NCBI RefSeq assembly: GCF_030253575.1
Contig: NC_080559.1
Coordinates: 29,042,501 to 29,106,500, forward strand
Length of the DNA stretch: 64,000 nucleotides
Direction of reading: 5' to 3'
From: Rhododendron vialii
Taxonomy: Eukaryota > Streptophyta > Magnoliopsida > Ericales > Ericaceae
In this document: positions 43,927 to 54,256 of the stretch, piece after piece
Position numbering within the stretch: position 1 is the stretch's first letter
Layout of the letters: every line of letters begins with the position of its first letter
Made by a program: the position numbers and the translations under genes
The notes under the pieces: generated by a model
Databases searched by the model: none
Told to the model about the DNA's origin: nothing
What the model saw: the letters and a program-made list of their open reading frames with translations, nothing else

Positions 43927-44394
43927 TGTCCATATTCATTAATGTCCCCTCTCTTTCTCTCTCACATGCAAATATATCATGTAGCAGCATGTACGTACTA
44001 GTTGGTTGCACAAGTGGACGAAGGCAATCACGGACGGTCATCCATTTTAATGCAAGCCCGTCGTCATGTGTAGCCTCTTGGCTCTTGCTTCCTGTTGTTC
44101 CTAGACTAGACAACTAAGCTTCGTATTTTTACGGAGTATTTTTTTTTGCTTATATTGTATACATTAGCATGGATTAATGAGATTTTAGGGTTAGCACAAA
44201 AAGATTCAGATGCTATTCATAATCCTAACTCTTAAAATCCATCTTTTATGGGACTCAAACCGAGGTCTCCACGTAGACCAGAAACCCTAACTATTTTGTA
44301 TTAGAGTATGGGAAATTATTGTACTTTGCAATCTGAACTAAGGCGCGGCCTATAGATAGTGGATTAGTGGGTCAGAATTCGTGTTCACGGACGT
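43565..44394. other. intergenic with duplicated (CT)n block
   Basis: TATGTCCATATTCATTAATG occurs at about 43870 and again at about 43926, each followed by a CT-rich tract, a small tandem duplication. No gene is supported. Confidence 0.5.
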
Positions 44395-44900
44395 AGCCGG
44401 CCCAACTGCTTTCTAATTGGTCTACTTATGCGGCTCTAGGTCAGACCTGCCAACCACCACGTGTTCAAATTAACCTCAGAGACAGTAGCTAGCTAGCTCC
44501 TTTTCAGCTGTGATGATATACAAATATCCTTGGTCGCCACGGTTTGTTTTATGTGTTATCTCACCAAATTCCATCTTCAACTCAAAACCATGGCGTGAGA
44601 CAATTTAATTGACATGGTTTTTATACTTTGATCCAAGTCAAAGGCAATAATATATTTTCAGATAAAAGGCGTTCGGATATTATACATATATTTTATTAGG
44701 TTCAAATATGGCTCAAGATATTAGACATATGAAATGAGTGTTCGACTCTATCAATACAAACTTACATATGCTAACAAATGATCAAACTGTTTGACTTTGA
44801 GCTCGTGTTTGATCGTTAAAACTTCTTAAACTAGTTTGTTGCTTAAATTAATAAAGCTTGCACATTCTTGAAGCTCTTTGATGCCGAATGAAAGTAGTAT
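44395..44900. repeat. left copy of a segmental duplication upstream of the LEA_2 gene
   Basis: This stretch matches about 51240-52020 in order and orientation. Shared words include TTCTAATTGG, TGCCAACCACCA, TTTTCAGCTGT, TCACCAAATTC, ACTCAAAACCAT, ATCCAAGTCAAAG and AATTAATAAAGCTTG, with many changes and gaps between. It lies about 1.2-1.7 kb upstream of the intact LEA_2 gene at 46147; the right copy leads into a LEA_2 fragment. Confidence 0.75.
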
Positions 44901-45033
44901 ATCATTCAAGAAATAATTTATTTAGTTTGTATTATTTTGATAGGGAGACTTGCAATTTTAGAAATAGATATTCTTCTTTTATTTAGTTTATTTAGTTGCT
45001 TTTTAATAATTTCACTGTCAAGAAGAATAGTTA

Positions 45034-45396
45034 GGCCTCGTTCGGCTAAATAAGTCAGTTTTGTCCTTATTCAAAAAAAATTAGTATTTTTTAGTTATTC
45101 GTCAATTTTTTAGAAATTATTGCATCGTCATAACGTCATGACGAGAGGAATCTAAAAAGTAAAAAATTATGATCAAAGTCCAATTTTTTTAATAAAGACG
45201 AAAAAATTGGCTTATTGGCTTATTTTTGTCTTTATTAAAAAAAATTATGTTTCGATCGTAATTTTTTACTTTTTAGATTTCTCTTATCATGATGATGCAA
45301 TAATCGCCCAAAAATGACGAAAAACTAACAAATACGAAAAAAATTTAAATAAGGACAAAAAAATATGCCAGTCGACTTATTTAGCCGAACGGGGCC
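45034..45396. mobile_element. Tourist-like MITE, copy B
   Basis: The ends GGCCTCGTTCGGCTAAATAA and the complement of TTATTTAGCCGAACGGGGCC are flanked by TTA at 45031-45033 and 45397-45399. Internal sequence (ATCTAAAAAGTAAAAAATTA and its inverted partner) matches copy A at 9556-9923 along most of its length. It lies about 750 bp upstream of the LEA_2 gene at 46147. Confidence 0.9.
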
Positions 45397-45399
45397 TTA

Positions 45400-46042
45400 A
45401 TTTCTAATTTCACAGCTTTTTTTTCTCTATTTCCTAGTGTGTAGGATTTTTTCCTACTATAAATTGGGTTATAAGCGTTAGCGCAATTTTATTTATTATT
45501 ATTATTGAATAAAAATAGTCTAAAAGAAAGTTTCTCAAAATCTATCTTATTTGTGATTATCCTTGTCCCACGCTCATCTTTATTTTCATACGTCTTCTCT
45601 ACATCACTTATTAAATTTTCAACCTAACTCGAGCAAATTACTATCCTGCTCACTCAATTTATGATGAATAAAGAATTTTAAACTACTCGAGATGAGCTCT
45701 TAATTAGTAAATAAACTTAAACATTTCTTAAAACTCCTTTTATTTTCAATCTGAACTCGAGCAATCGCCACTCAATTCGTTCGGCTCGTTTATCACCTTG
45801 TCCTTCCCAAAAAAATAAAAAAAAAAACATTGACCTTAATTTTACAAAGTCAAAATATCGAAGACATGTTGGGAAAAAGGGCGCCTAATTTCCGTTGAAG
45901 GTCCAACATCCGGTCCTCTTTTCAACTTCAACCCTCACATGTTCAAAATAGTTAGGTCTCATTCCTATCCTAATCATCTGTTACTACTCCACTCATCACC
46001 AACTTCCCTCCATCTCACTTCAAAAACCATCTCACAAACTGC
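45400..46042. other. upstream region of LEA_2 gene A
   Basis: AT-rich promoter-side DNA. No further gene or clear mobile element was recognised. Confidence 0.4.
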
Positions 46043-46050
46043 TATATAAA
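46043..46050 (+). promoter_or_regulatory. TATA box of LEA_2 gene A
   Basis: TATATAAA lies 97 bases before the start codon at 46147, a usual distance for a plant gene with a leader of about 65-75 bases. Confidence 0.6.
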
Positions 46051-46146
46051 TCCGAGTCGTATCCACCTATCCTTCCAAATCCATCTGATCAAACGAAGAA
46101 AACCCACCAAAAGAAACAAACAAACAAACAAAGCCAACGAAACAGA

Positions 46147-46770
46147 ATGAAAGATCAGGCGGTTCAAATGGCCATCGCCATTCTGGAATCGGCCGCGGCA
46201 GATCACACCGAGGAGGCCCCGAAAAAGAAAAGCCCGTTCAAGAAATATGCCCTGATCGCTCTCGCCGTCCTCGTCTGCGTCGCCGTCACCGTCACCCTCG
46301 GTCTGGTAATCCTCCGCGTGAAGACCCCCAAGTTCCGTCTGGCCTCCGTCGCGGTTAACGATCTCAGTTTCACCAACACTACCACCTCGGCCTCGTTTGA
46401 CATCAGCCTTGACGCGGTTTACGCCGTCAAGAACCCGAATTACGGCCCGTTCAAGTATCGGGGCGCTTACGTTAATTTATTGTATCGGGGGAAAAGGGTG
46501 GGGAAGGCTCGGATAGTCGAGGGAAAGGCCAAGGCTTTGTCCACTGCGGAGGTGGGCTTCAGAGTGAGCGTGAGTTCTCGGGATTTATGGGCGGGTTCGG
46601 ATTTGGGTCTGGATATCGGGTCGGGTATGGTTTGGTTGAGTGTTGGATCCCAGTTGAGAGGGGAAGTGGAGTTTATTAAGGTGATCAAGAAGGACAGAAA
46701 ACCTGAGATGAGCTGCACCATGGCTGTTAATTTAGTGGATAAAGTTGTTCAGAACATGAAGTGTGCCTAG
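46147..46770 (+). CDS. LEA_2/NHL-type single-pass membrane protein A
   Basis: This 207-residue intronless protein has a short acidic then lysine-rich N-terminus (EEAPKKKSPFKK), one membrane segment at about 34-56, the family motif RVKTPKFR at 57-64, and a LEA_2 domain after it with NPNYGPFKY at 96-104. These are marks of the Arabidopsis 'LEA hydroxyproline-rich glycoprotein' (NDR1/HIN1-like) family, type II plasma-membrane proteins linked to defence and stress. The C-terminal domain would face the apoplast. The start ATG follows an A-rich context (AACAGAATGA) and a TATA box 97 bases upstream. It is homologous to the gene at 58754 (both have KTPKFR and a GPxKY motif), and a decayed copy of its 3' part lies at 52048-52235. 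A precise role is not deducible. Confidence 0.93.
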   Translation: MKDQAVQMAIAILESAAADHTEEAPKKKSPFKKYALIALAVLVCVAVTVTLGLVILRVKTPKFRLASVAVNDLSFTNTTTSASFDISLDAVYAVKNPNYGPFKYRGAYVNLLYRGKRVGKARIVEGKAKALSTAEVGFRVSVSSRDLWAGSDLGLDIGSGMVWLSVGSQLRGEVEFIKVIKKDRKPEMSCTMAVNLVDKVVQNMKCA

Positions 46771-47474
46771 CTCATTTGCCTAGACTCTTGCATATTCCTA
46801 GAAGGTTAAGGGTTCGAATCTCCGAACTTGTGTGTTTGTAGTTTTTCTTTAGAGGGCTCTTCTTTTTTCTTCTTTTTTTCCTTTTCTATGATAGGCTTAT
46901 TTCTTTTATCAGTTGAATTGTCGGACTTTGTTACCTCATGGACACACACAATTGATGTAGTGTCTCGTAATTTATATTTTGTAATTCATATCTGACGTAA
47001 TAATATCTCCTATCAATTCTTAAAAAAAAAAACAAAAATATTCTCAAGGAATTATTCCTGATTGGTCCTATGTGGATGGACTACACCCCAACAAGTCCCA
47101 GCCAAATTAGTTTAACAAAGCCCATACCCCAAAAGATCATGTCACTAAATTTATAGTGGAAAAAAAAGAGCCTACACTCCCAAAAAAATCAATTTTTTTA
47201 TACTTAATATTACATTCATTATTGGACTTGTTTTATAAATCTCGTCGAGTAGATTTAAATATTTTTTTTTCAAAATCGGATGTATAAAAAAAAAAGTTGT
47301 AAGAATTTTAAGAATTAAAATAGAGAGAGGGAGAGGGGCAAAAGAAGTGAGAGATAGAGGACCACAGAAGAGAGAAAGAGAGAGACGCGGATGCATATAC
47401 TCCAAAAGAGAGGTGCATGTGCATTTGTTTTGAGCGTCTCGCGAGCCAATATTGTAAAAAACACATGCCTCAGA
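46771..47474. other. 3' region of LEA_2 gene A
   Basis: GGTTAAGGGTTCGAATCTCC near 46804 resembles a polymerase III box B, but no box A or insertion borders accompany it. No gene is seen. Confidence 0.4.
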
Positions 47475-48790
47475 ACTAGGGGTTTTAAATAAGCAGGTTT
47501 GAGCCAAATTGGATAAATTATATGTGAGTTGGGTGATTGACCTATTTAGAGCTCATATTTAGAGCTCAGTTGTTATTATCATAATTACTCATACACAATC
47601 CGACCCATTTATTTAAAATGAAACCCGACATATCCATTAACCCAACTCTAGATATATTAAAATGTAAAATAACTAAAACACCCATGTACACTGAAATGAC
47701 CATATTATCCATGCACATCTAAATGACCAAATTATCCCTATACACTAAATGACCAAATTATCCCTATACACTAAATGACCAAATTATCCATGTACAATAA
47801 AATGACCATATTTACCCTTGTACATCTCAAATGACTAAAATATCCTCTCTTTTTCAGATGGCCTTATATTCACACAAGAAAATAAAAATGAGTAATTACA
47901 ATTACTCATTTTTAACATCTAGTAAAAAATGATTTAAATGAGTTGACTATTGACTAGAAAAAAAAAAAAGAAAAAGAAGAAGAAGAAGAAGAATTGACTA
48001 TTGCCAACTCCAAAAAATTTCTTAAAAAATAAAAAAATAAAAAAACTTTTCAAACAGGCTGCTCGGGGCACGGCTCAACTCTTTAGTAACTGAGGCGAGC
48101 CTAAGCTCGAGTTTTTGGCTCATTTATTAAACAAGCCAAGCTCGACAATCCAAAGTTTGGCTCATCTTGCAAAAGTTCGGCTCGTTTGTATGAGCTCGGT
48201 TTGTTTGAACTCAAGCTCGAGTTTTAAGCTCGTTTCATAAAGAAACGGAGCTCAAACACTACGAAACTTGACTCGGCTCGTTGACACCTCTACTCAAACA
48301 AGACATCAAACACCTTGTAGGCACCATCTCTGCATACTGATAGTAAAACGAACACATATACAATGAATTGACAAGCTGAGAGGAATCAGCGTCAAAGTAC
48401 TCTTCCTTTGGCTAAATATTGCTGAGATCATTCACGATGGCGGTGAGCTCGAATTCTCCATTGTAATCGCCTCCACGGATTGGCTTTGACAAGTGCCCCA
48501 CAGTGTGTCTGTGGATTTGATTTTGACGACCTCAGTGGAGGAAGAATGAGATTCAGTGGGGTAATTTCAATTTATATCATATTTTTCCAATTGTTTTTTA
48601 GTGGGTTATGTTGCTGACTTATTGGGTCATTTAAGTTGACCTAATTAAAGTTCAATTAGACCCAATTAATAAATAGATTAGATGGATTGGACCTTTTCTG
48701 ACCCAACTAATAAATGGGTTAGGTTGGGTTTATTTTTTAGTAGATGAGTTTGGGTTGATTAATGAGTATGGGTTCAATTTGTCACCCCTA
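47475..48790. mobile_element. possible hAT-like non-autonomous element with internal minisatellite
   Basis: The left end (TAGGGGTTTTAAATAAGC) and right end (GGTTCAATTTGTCACCCCTA) have the TAGGGGT...ACCCCTA form common to hAT-like plant elements. Inside are a degenerate minisatellite and, at about 48055-48292, a stretch of GCTCGAG/GGCTCG words ending TCGTTGACACCTCTA, probably another nested hAT-like piece. Borders and nesting order are tentative. Confidence 0.4.
47668..47845. repeat. degenerate minisatellite, period about 28 bp
   Basis: AAATGACCAAATTATCC followed by CTATACACT or a variant recurs about six times. Two adjacent units are identical and the outer ones diverge. Confidence 0.8.
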
Positions 48791-49260
48791 CTCAGAACCT
48801 ACACAACATTGAACTTAGGCCCCGCTCCAATTTCAAAAATAAGTATCTATTTTTAAATTTAAAAATAATGAGTTTACCGAAATTAAAAAATATACAATAT
48901 GGATATTATTTAATAGATTTCGATCAATGAGATCTTTTGAATGATATAAAAAAGACAAATGCTAAAGGGTGACCGGGTACGTGGGTCCAATTGGTCAGCT
49001 TTCCAATTCTCCCTGTACTGACAATGACATCACAAATACTTTTAATATGTTTTGCAAATTTAACCTTAGTTTTGTAACTAATAACAAAATAACCAATAAC
49101 CCAATCAGAAAGAAAAAGTAATGTGCGCCATTCCCCAAGCATTTTCCCCCTTTTTTGCCTCTTTTAGACGCTATATATGCACAGTAATTTCTTTTTCACC
49201 TTTTCTTCTTCTAAACTCTATGTTTCTCCATCTCTTAAACTTGTTTTGATCGACAGGAAG
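48791..49260. other. AT-rich spacer
   Basis: No gene or clear repeat was recognised. Confidence 0.4.
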
Positions 49261-49741
49261 TAGGGATGGCAATTATCTCTGATCCGTTCCCGCCTCTGAC
49301 CTCCCCGCCCCAATCCGAGCGGGTATTCCCCGATCCAATAGGCAAATGGGGTGGGTATGGTATTTGCTTCCCCCACCCCGTTTTAACCGGATCCAAACCT
49401 GATTATAGATATTTATATTTTTGTATGTATATTTCAAAATAAATTTCATTGTTTTGATATAATAAGAGCAATATACCAATTAATAAAATACTAATTTATG
49501 TCTTTATTTTTTTTAAAAAAAAAAATCCAACTCTCATCAATCATCAATATCTTGTTTTTTTTTTTTTCAAAACACTCTAAAAAGAACAAAACTAGTCAAA
49601 TTATTATGGTGAATGGGGAACCGATTTTCTCTCGACCCCAACACCTCCCCGATTTTTTCCACTCCGACTCCGATCCGATATAGAACGGGGCAGGTTTGGG
49701 AAACGCTAAATCCAACCCGATCCGCCCCATTGCCATCCCTA
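49261..49741. mobile_element. hAT-like MITE, 481 bp
   Basis: The ends TAGGGATGGCAAT and ATTGCCATCCCTA are perfect inverted repeats of the type widespread in plant hAT-like elements. The 8 bases outside are ACAGGAAG and ATTGGAAG (six of eight equal), fitting an aged 8-bp target duplication. Inner GC-rich words (CCCCGCCCC, ACGGGGCAGG) are typical of this group. Confidence 0.85.
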
Positions 49742-50571
49742 ATTGGAAGGTCGGAGAGCTTTCTATTACACCTGACGTGCTTCAAAAACTTTTTTGGCGT
49801 TGTTCGAGTTCTCACTTAATTATGCACTTACGAGCTGATTTATTTGTGGCTTGGTGTTTAGGCATTTCTATGCACTTTTGGTGTTGTTCAAGTTCTAAAA
49901 TACAAGATATTTGGGTTCAGGTGTAGTTCATCTGATTTGTGTAAATTTGGCTTGGAAACTCTGACTTGGACTTGTCAACCACCTCAAAAAGAAAAGCAGT
50001 TGTGCTACCCGTTAGCCGGACCGGCGATACAAGTTAGACTCGCATAACTCAATAAGAACTCGTATAACTGTTTACTTTTCGTGTCGATCCGTTAACATGA
50101 AATGACGCGAATAGAATACAACTCTTGATAATTAGCTTGTCGAGACAAACTAACAATTCATAAACTTTTACGCAAAAATAAAAAAAAATTAAAAATTGTA
50201 AAACTAACAAATACGAAAAATTTAAATAAAGACAAAACAAAATGCCAAGTTGATTTTTTTTTAAAGGAAATTGGCTTGTTCGTTTTGGGTTTTGAATGAG
50301 ATTAAGTGGAGAGAAATAAATACAAAAATATATTGAAAATCGATGTAGGAGTTTTACATCCCCAAACGGAAAAAGAAAAGAAAAAGAAAAGAGAAAGGGT
50401 AAAGACATGTCAATCAAAAGAAAAGATAAAGACAGATGCCAATAAAAAAAACAAAAAGAGAAGAAGGTCAAAATTGTAAGCAGAAAAGGTCACCCATTGT
50501 TTGAGGGTATAGTTGTCAATTAAAAATACATTGGTAAGCACGTGGCCGGTCTTTTCTTCCTTGATTGGGAA
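49742..50571. other. spacer with a Tourist-like MITE fragment
   Basis: About 50185-50255 (AAAACTAACAAATACGAAAA onward to ATGCCAAGTTGA) matches the right part of the Tourist-like family at 45034-45396, so it is probably a truncated copy. Otherwise no gene is seen. Confidence 0.5.
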
Positions 50572-50704
50572 TAGGGCTGCAAACGAGCCGAGCCGAGTTT
50601 TAGAGTGTTCGAGCTCGGTTCGCCAAAAATTTAGTTGGCTCGAGCTCGGCTCGAGAAGTATTTACAGAGCTCGAGCTCGGCTCGCTCGGCTGGTTTATGA
50701 AACA

Positions 50705-50744
<40 letters not shown>

Positions 50745-50924
50745 GTTGAGCTCGCGAGCCAATTCGAGCCGAGTTTCGACTAGCTCGAGCTCGGCTGGTT
50801 TACGAAACGAGCTTAGGACTCGAGCTCGAGCTCGTTCGTTTGTGTCTCGAACCGAGCCGAGCCGAGCCGTTGTCGAGCCGAGCTCCGAGCCGCTCGCGAG
50901 CGGCTCGGATCGTTTGCAACCCTA
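50572..50924. mobile_element. hAT-like MITE, 353 bp, rich in GAGCTCG words
   Basis: The ends TAGGGCTGCAAACGA and TCGTTTGCAACCCTA are inverted repeats with one difference. The 8-bp flanks ATTGGGAA (50564-50571) and ATTGGAAA (50925-50932) agree at seven of eight positions, a hAT-type target duplication. The interior is dominated by GAGCTCG, CGAGCCGAG and similar words on both strands, with a central (TA)n. Confidence 0.88.
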
Positions 50925-51239
50925 ATTGGAAACTAAGAAGTTCATGTCTTTTGTGGTTTAAAAAAGTAAAAACAGTCAAGAGTTTTAGAAAAATAACCGG
51001 TGCATAGTAGCATTGGTTAGCCGGACCCTATAAAAAATATTTAAAAAATATTTTCATAAATATATTATTTTTAAGTTTAAAAATTAAAAATAAATATTTA
51101 TTTTTAAAAAAAATAAAGTGGAACATGGCCTTATAAGAGAAGGATCTCCCAAGTCATGAACTAAAAAATAAGACCGGCCCAGCATTATCCCATATCAAGG
51201 GCTTATTCCTAATGAGTTTGCGGGCCTAGCCCAAAACCA

Positions 51240-52020
51240 TTCTAATTGGAAGTTTGGAATTACTCGTCCCTCTCGGTCAGTCGTGCCATTGTGCCAACCA
51301 CCAGTGTTCAAACTTCAAACTATAGCTCTTTCTTTCTTTTCTTTTTGTGCAATTGTAGGGTGTCCCGGACAACTTGTATGCATTTTGGACTAGTTTCTAC
51401 AGTCCCTAACTCCCACAGCTGGTTCATACGCTTACACGTGGTGATAAGGTGACTCCAAAAGAGTTTCTTTCAAGAAAAATCGAACATAGGACTTTAGAAG
51501 AAAACAAACCCTTAACTCCTAAGCCAACACCAATAGGCAAACCGTTTGGGTTTTGCATAGCTCATTTTCAGCTGTAATGATAAAAATCCTAGGTCTCTGG
51601 TACATGGGTTATATCACCAAATTCTCGATAGAACTCAAAACCATTGCGCGAGACATTAAAATTGATACGGCTTTTGTACTTTTATCCAAGTCAAAGACAA
51701 TAATGTGTGAGATAAAGGCATTGGGATAGGAAATTGATATTCGCGCTCGTCTTCTTACTGATGGCGCTCCACTTTGTTTAGTAACTTCATGTTAAAATTG
51801 GAGCGTCATCAGTAAAAAGTGAAACGCGAAAGTCAGTTTCCTTGGGATATATATATTTTTGTTTGAATCTATCGATGAATAGGCTAACAAACTTACGAAA
51901 CTGTTTGAAATCGAGTTTGTTTTTTGCTATTAGAGATAAATTAATGAAGCTTGAACATTTTGTAGCCCATTAAGTATCAAACCAAGTTCGAATACCATTC
52001 GGCTCGTTCACTTTATCATA
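51240..52020. repeat. right copy of the segmental duplication
   Basis: This stretch is colinear with 44395-44900 (see that entry) and leads straight into a LEA_2 fragment. Compared with the left copy it lacks the Tourist-like MITE, the proximal promoter and most of the coding region, so about 1.7 kb is missing between its last upstream match and the fragment. Confidence 0.72.
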
Positions 52021-52047
52021 TAATAGATCTCGGGCTGTATCAAGCGA

Positions 52048-52235
52048 TTCGAATTTGGGTCAGGATATTGGGTCGGGTGTGGTTGGGCTTAGTGTTGGGT
52101 CCAAGTTGAGAGGAGGGGGGGGGGGGGGGGGGGGGGAGGTGGAAATTAGGAGTATTAACTGATCAAGAAGGACAAAACTTCTGAGATGATGATATGTGCT
52201 ATGGTGGTTAAACTTTGTTCAGGAAAAGAAGTGTG
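52048..52235 (+). pseudogene. LEA_2 gene fragment, decayed 3' part
   Basis: The sequence matches the last ~190 bases of the gene at 46147-46770: GGTCAGGATATTGGGTCGGG, then AGTGTTGGGTCCAAGTTGAG, then TGATCAAGAAGGACAAAACT and TCTGAGATGATGATATGTGC, each alignable to 46600-46760. The alignment is interrupted by a run of 22 G at 52115-52136 where the parent has GAGAGGGGAAG, by small deletions, and by the loss of everything upstream. It is a dead remnant of a tandem duplicate. Confidence 0.88.
52115..52136 (+). repeat. homopolymer run of 22 G
   Basis: A run of 22 G sits inside the LEA_2 fragment where the intact paralogue has a short G-rich stretch. The exact length is uncertain because such runs are hard to sequence. 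Confidence 0.85.
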
Positions 52236-52237
52236 AC

Positions 52238-53155
52238 TAGCTAGCTAGTCGCAAATGGTTAACCTCTGTTGTATTGTGGTACTCTCTCTGTCCTACTTTG
52301 TCCTTTGCGAGGGAATCCTACTTTGTACTTTGTTTGTTCAATATATTTTTTTTTGTCCCAAAATATTTGTTTATTTCAAAAGTTGAAGTACTAATTTTAT
52401 TTTATTTTGCCCTTCTCTTTTGTAGTATTAAATTGTTAAAAATCTTTTTCATGAACAATGATCAAAACCATCCATTTTGTAGATTCCACAAAGAAGAATA
52501 TTTATGGAAAATCTGTATGATTGAACATTAGTTGACATATAGTAAAATGTATTGATGATATAGGCATTTTATGTTCAAAATCATACATGTATGTGTTATA
52601 AAGCAAAATGCACATTGTTCATATAGTTATTGAAATTCAATTAATCAAACTTTTTTTTTCGTAGATGATTTCTCTGCGGAATCTACGATATGAACTATTC
52701 CGATCAATGTTTCAGATCCCTAATTAAAGCCCAAAAACGGAGTATGGATCGAACATGCCTGCTCCAAGTCCACACAACTTTGGCTATAACAACATATAGG
52801 TACCATGTGATGTCATCCAAAGGAAAAACGTAAAGAGAAAACCAGCAAAATTCCACATTATAAGGAGAAGTCCGTTACAAGGCATTTTGCTTCTAGGACT
52901 TGATTGCTAGGAAATGACTAGGAAGGGACATAATATGAGTTGGACAAGGAGCGGTCAGAAGATTGTTGTGGTGTCTCATTATTTGTAATTGACGGTGAAT
53001 ATTGTAGTTTTATTGTATAGTTAGTGTAATTTACAAACATTAACCGGGTCAAATTAATATTTGAAATAAAAAATCAGATAGTATTACTTGTTTTCCAACT
53101 CAATGACAACATATTCTTGACGTCACCAAAAACTGTAGCATTTCGGGAAGGGGGA
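52238..53155. other. spacer between the LEA_2 fragment and the triplicated region
   Basis: AT-rich DNA; no gene recognised. Confidence 0.4.
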
Positions 53156-53176
53156 GGGGGGGGGGGGGGGGGGGGG
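53156..53176 (+). repeat. homopolymer run of 21 G at the edge of a fold-back element
   Basis: A run of 21 G, preceded by GGGAAGGGGGA, directly precedes the left end of the fold-back element. It is the second such run within 1.1 kb. Confidence 0.85.
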
Positions 53177-54256
53177 TGCCACCGCCCCTAAGGGCCGGCA
53201 GCTTGCTGCTATGCTTCAAACTGTGCCGTTTCAAGTACAAATGAAATGACACCATCTCCTTCATTTAATCCTTGTTTGGCTTGTCCTTCCCACCACACCA
53301 TATTTGATGATTTTGTGGGGTTCATTTTGGATCCCAAAAAATTATTCAAACGGGAAGTTGTTCTTAAAATATTTTTTTATGGGTTCATGTAAAAAATTAG
53401 TTCAATTCGACATCCGTAAGTGCTTTTTCAGCATCCTTAGAGACCTTACGAATTCTGAAAAAACTTCACTGATATCATATTGAGCTAATTTTTTTTCGAG
53501 GAACCAATGAAAAGTATTTTAAAATTAAGGAACAGTTTGAATCATCTCTGTGGTTCCCAAAATGGGCCCCAAAATAAATCAATTAATAATCTAAAATTGA
53601 GTGTTCAGTTGTTAATCTATGACTTTTTAAGACTTCATAGGGCCCCTAAGAATGTTAAAAAAGTCCTTACAGATATCGGATTTTGCAATTTTTTTACAAG
53701 AATTCATAAAAAAATATTTTAAGAATAATTTACGATTATAATCATTTTTTTTAAACCTGAAATGGGCCCCACAAAATTATGAAACAACATGCCCATTTAT
53801 TAATTGATTGAGATCATAGCCGTAAGGGCTTTTTAGATTATTGATTGATTTTTTTGTGGGGCTCATTTCGGGGACCACAAAGATGATTCAAACTGTTTAT
53901 TAGTTTAAATTAAGAATACTTTTCATTGGTTCCTCAAAAAAAAATTAGCTCAATTCAATATCAGTAAAACTTTTTCAGAATTCGTAAGGCCCTTACCTAT
54001 GCTGAAAAACTCTTACGGATATCGGACTGAGCTACTTTTTTACACGAACCCATAGAACAAAATTTTAAGAATAACTTGTGGTTTGAATCATTTTTTGAAA
54101 TCCGAAATGGACCCCGCAAAATCATTAAACATGATGTGGTGGGAAGAACAAGCCAAACAAGGATTAAATGAATAAGATGGTGTCATTTCTTTTGTGCTTG
54201 AAACGGCACAGTTTGAGGCATAGCAGCAAGCTGTTGTCCCTGAGGGGCAGCAGCCC
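53174..54256. mobile_element. fold-back (long TIR) element, copy 1
   Basis: The left arm (CAGCTTGCTGCTATGCTTCA, then CTGTGCCGTTTCAAG and CCATCTCCTTCATTTAATCC) is repeated inverted at 54090-54256 with few changes, an arm of about 180 bp. The interior also pairs with itself (AATGGGCCCCAAAA / TTTTGTGGGGCTCATTTC type blocks), so nearly the whole ~1.08 kb can fold. There is no coding capacity. Mutator-like or another fold-back type is likely. In the two tandem copies that follow, the first ~77 bases of the left arm are missing because the duplication breakpoint lies within it. Confidence 0.85.

Noticed and set aside
46800-46830. tRNA-like GGTTCGAATCTCC after LEA_2 gene A
   Set aside because: Only a box B-like word; no cloverleaf, box A or borders, so neither a tRNA nor a SINE can be called.
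51470-51580. Possible minus-strand SINE
   Set aside because: Box A- and box B-like words occur on the minus strand (GTTGGCTTAGG and ATGTTCGATTTTTC), but no A-rich tail or target copies frame them, and the segment lies within the segmental duplication.
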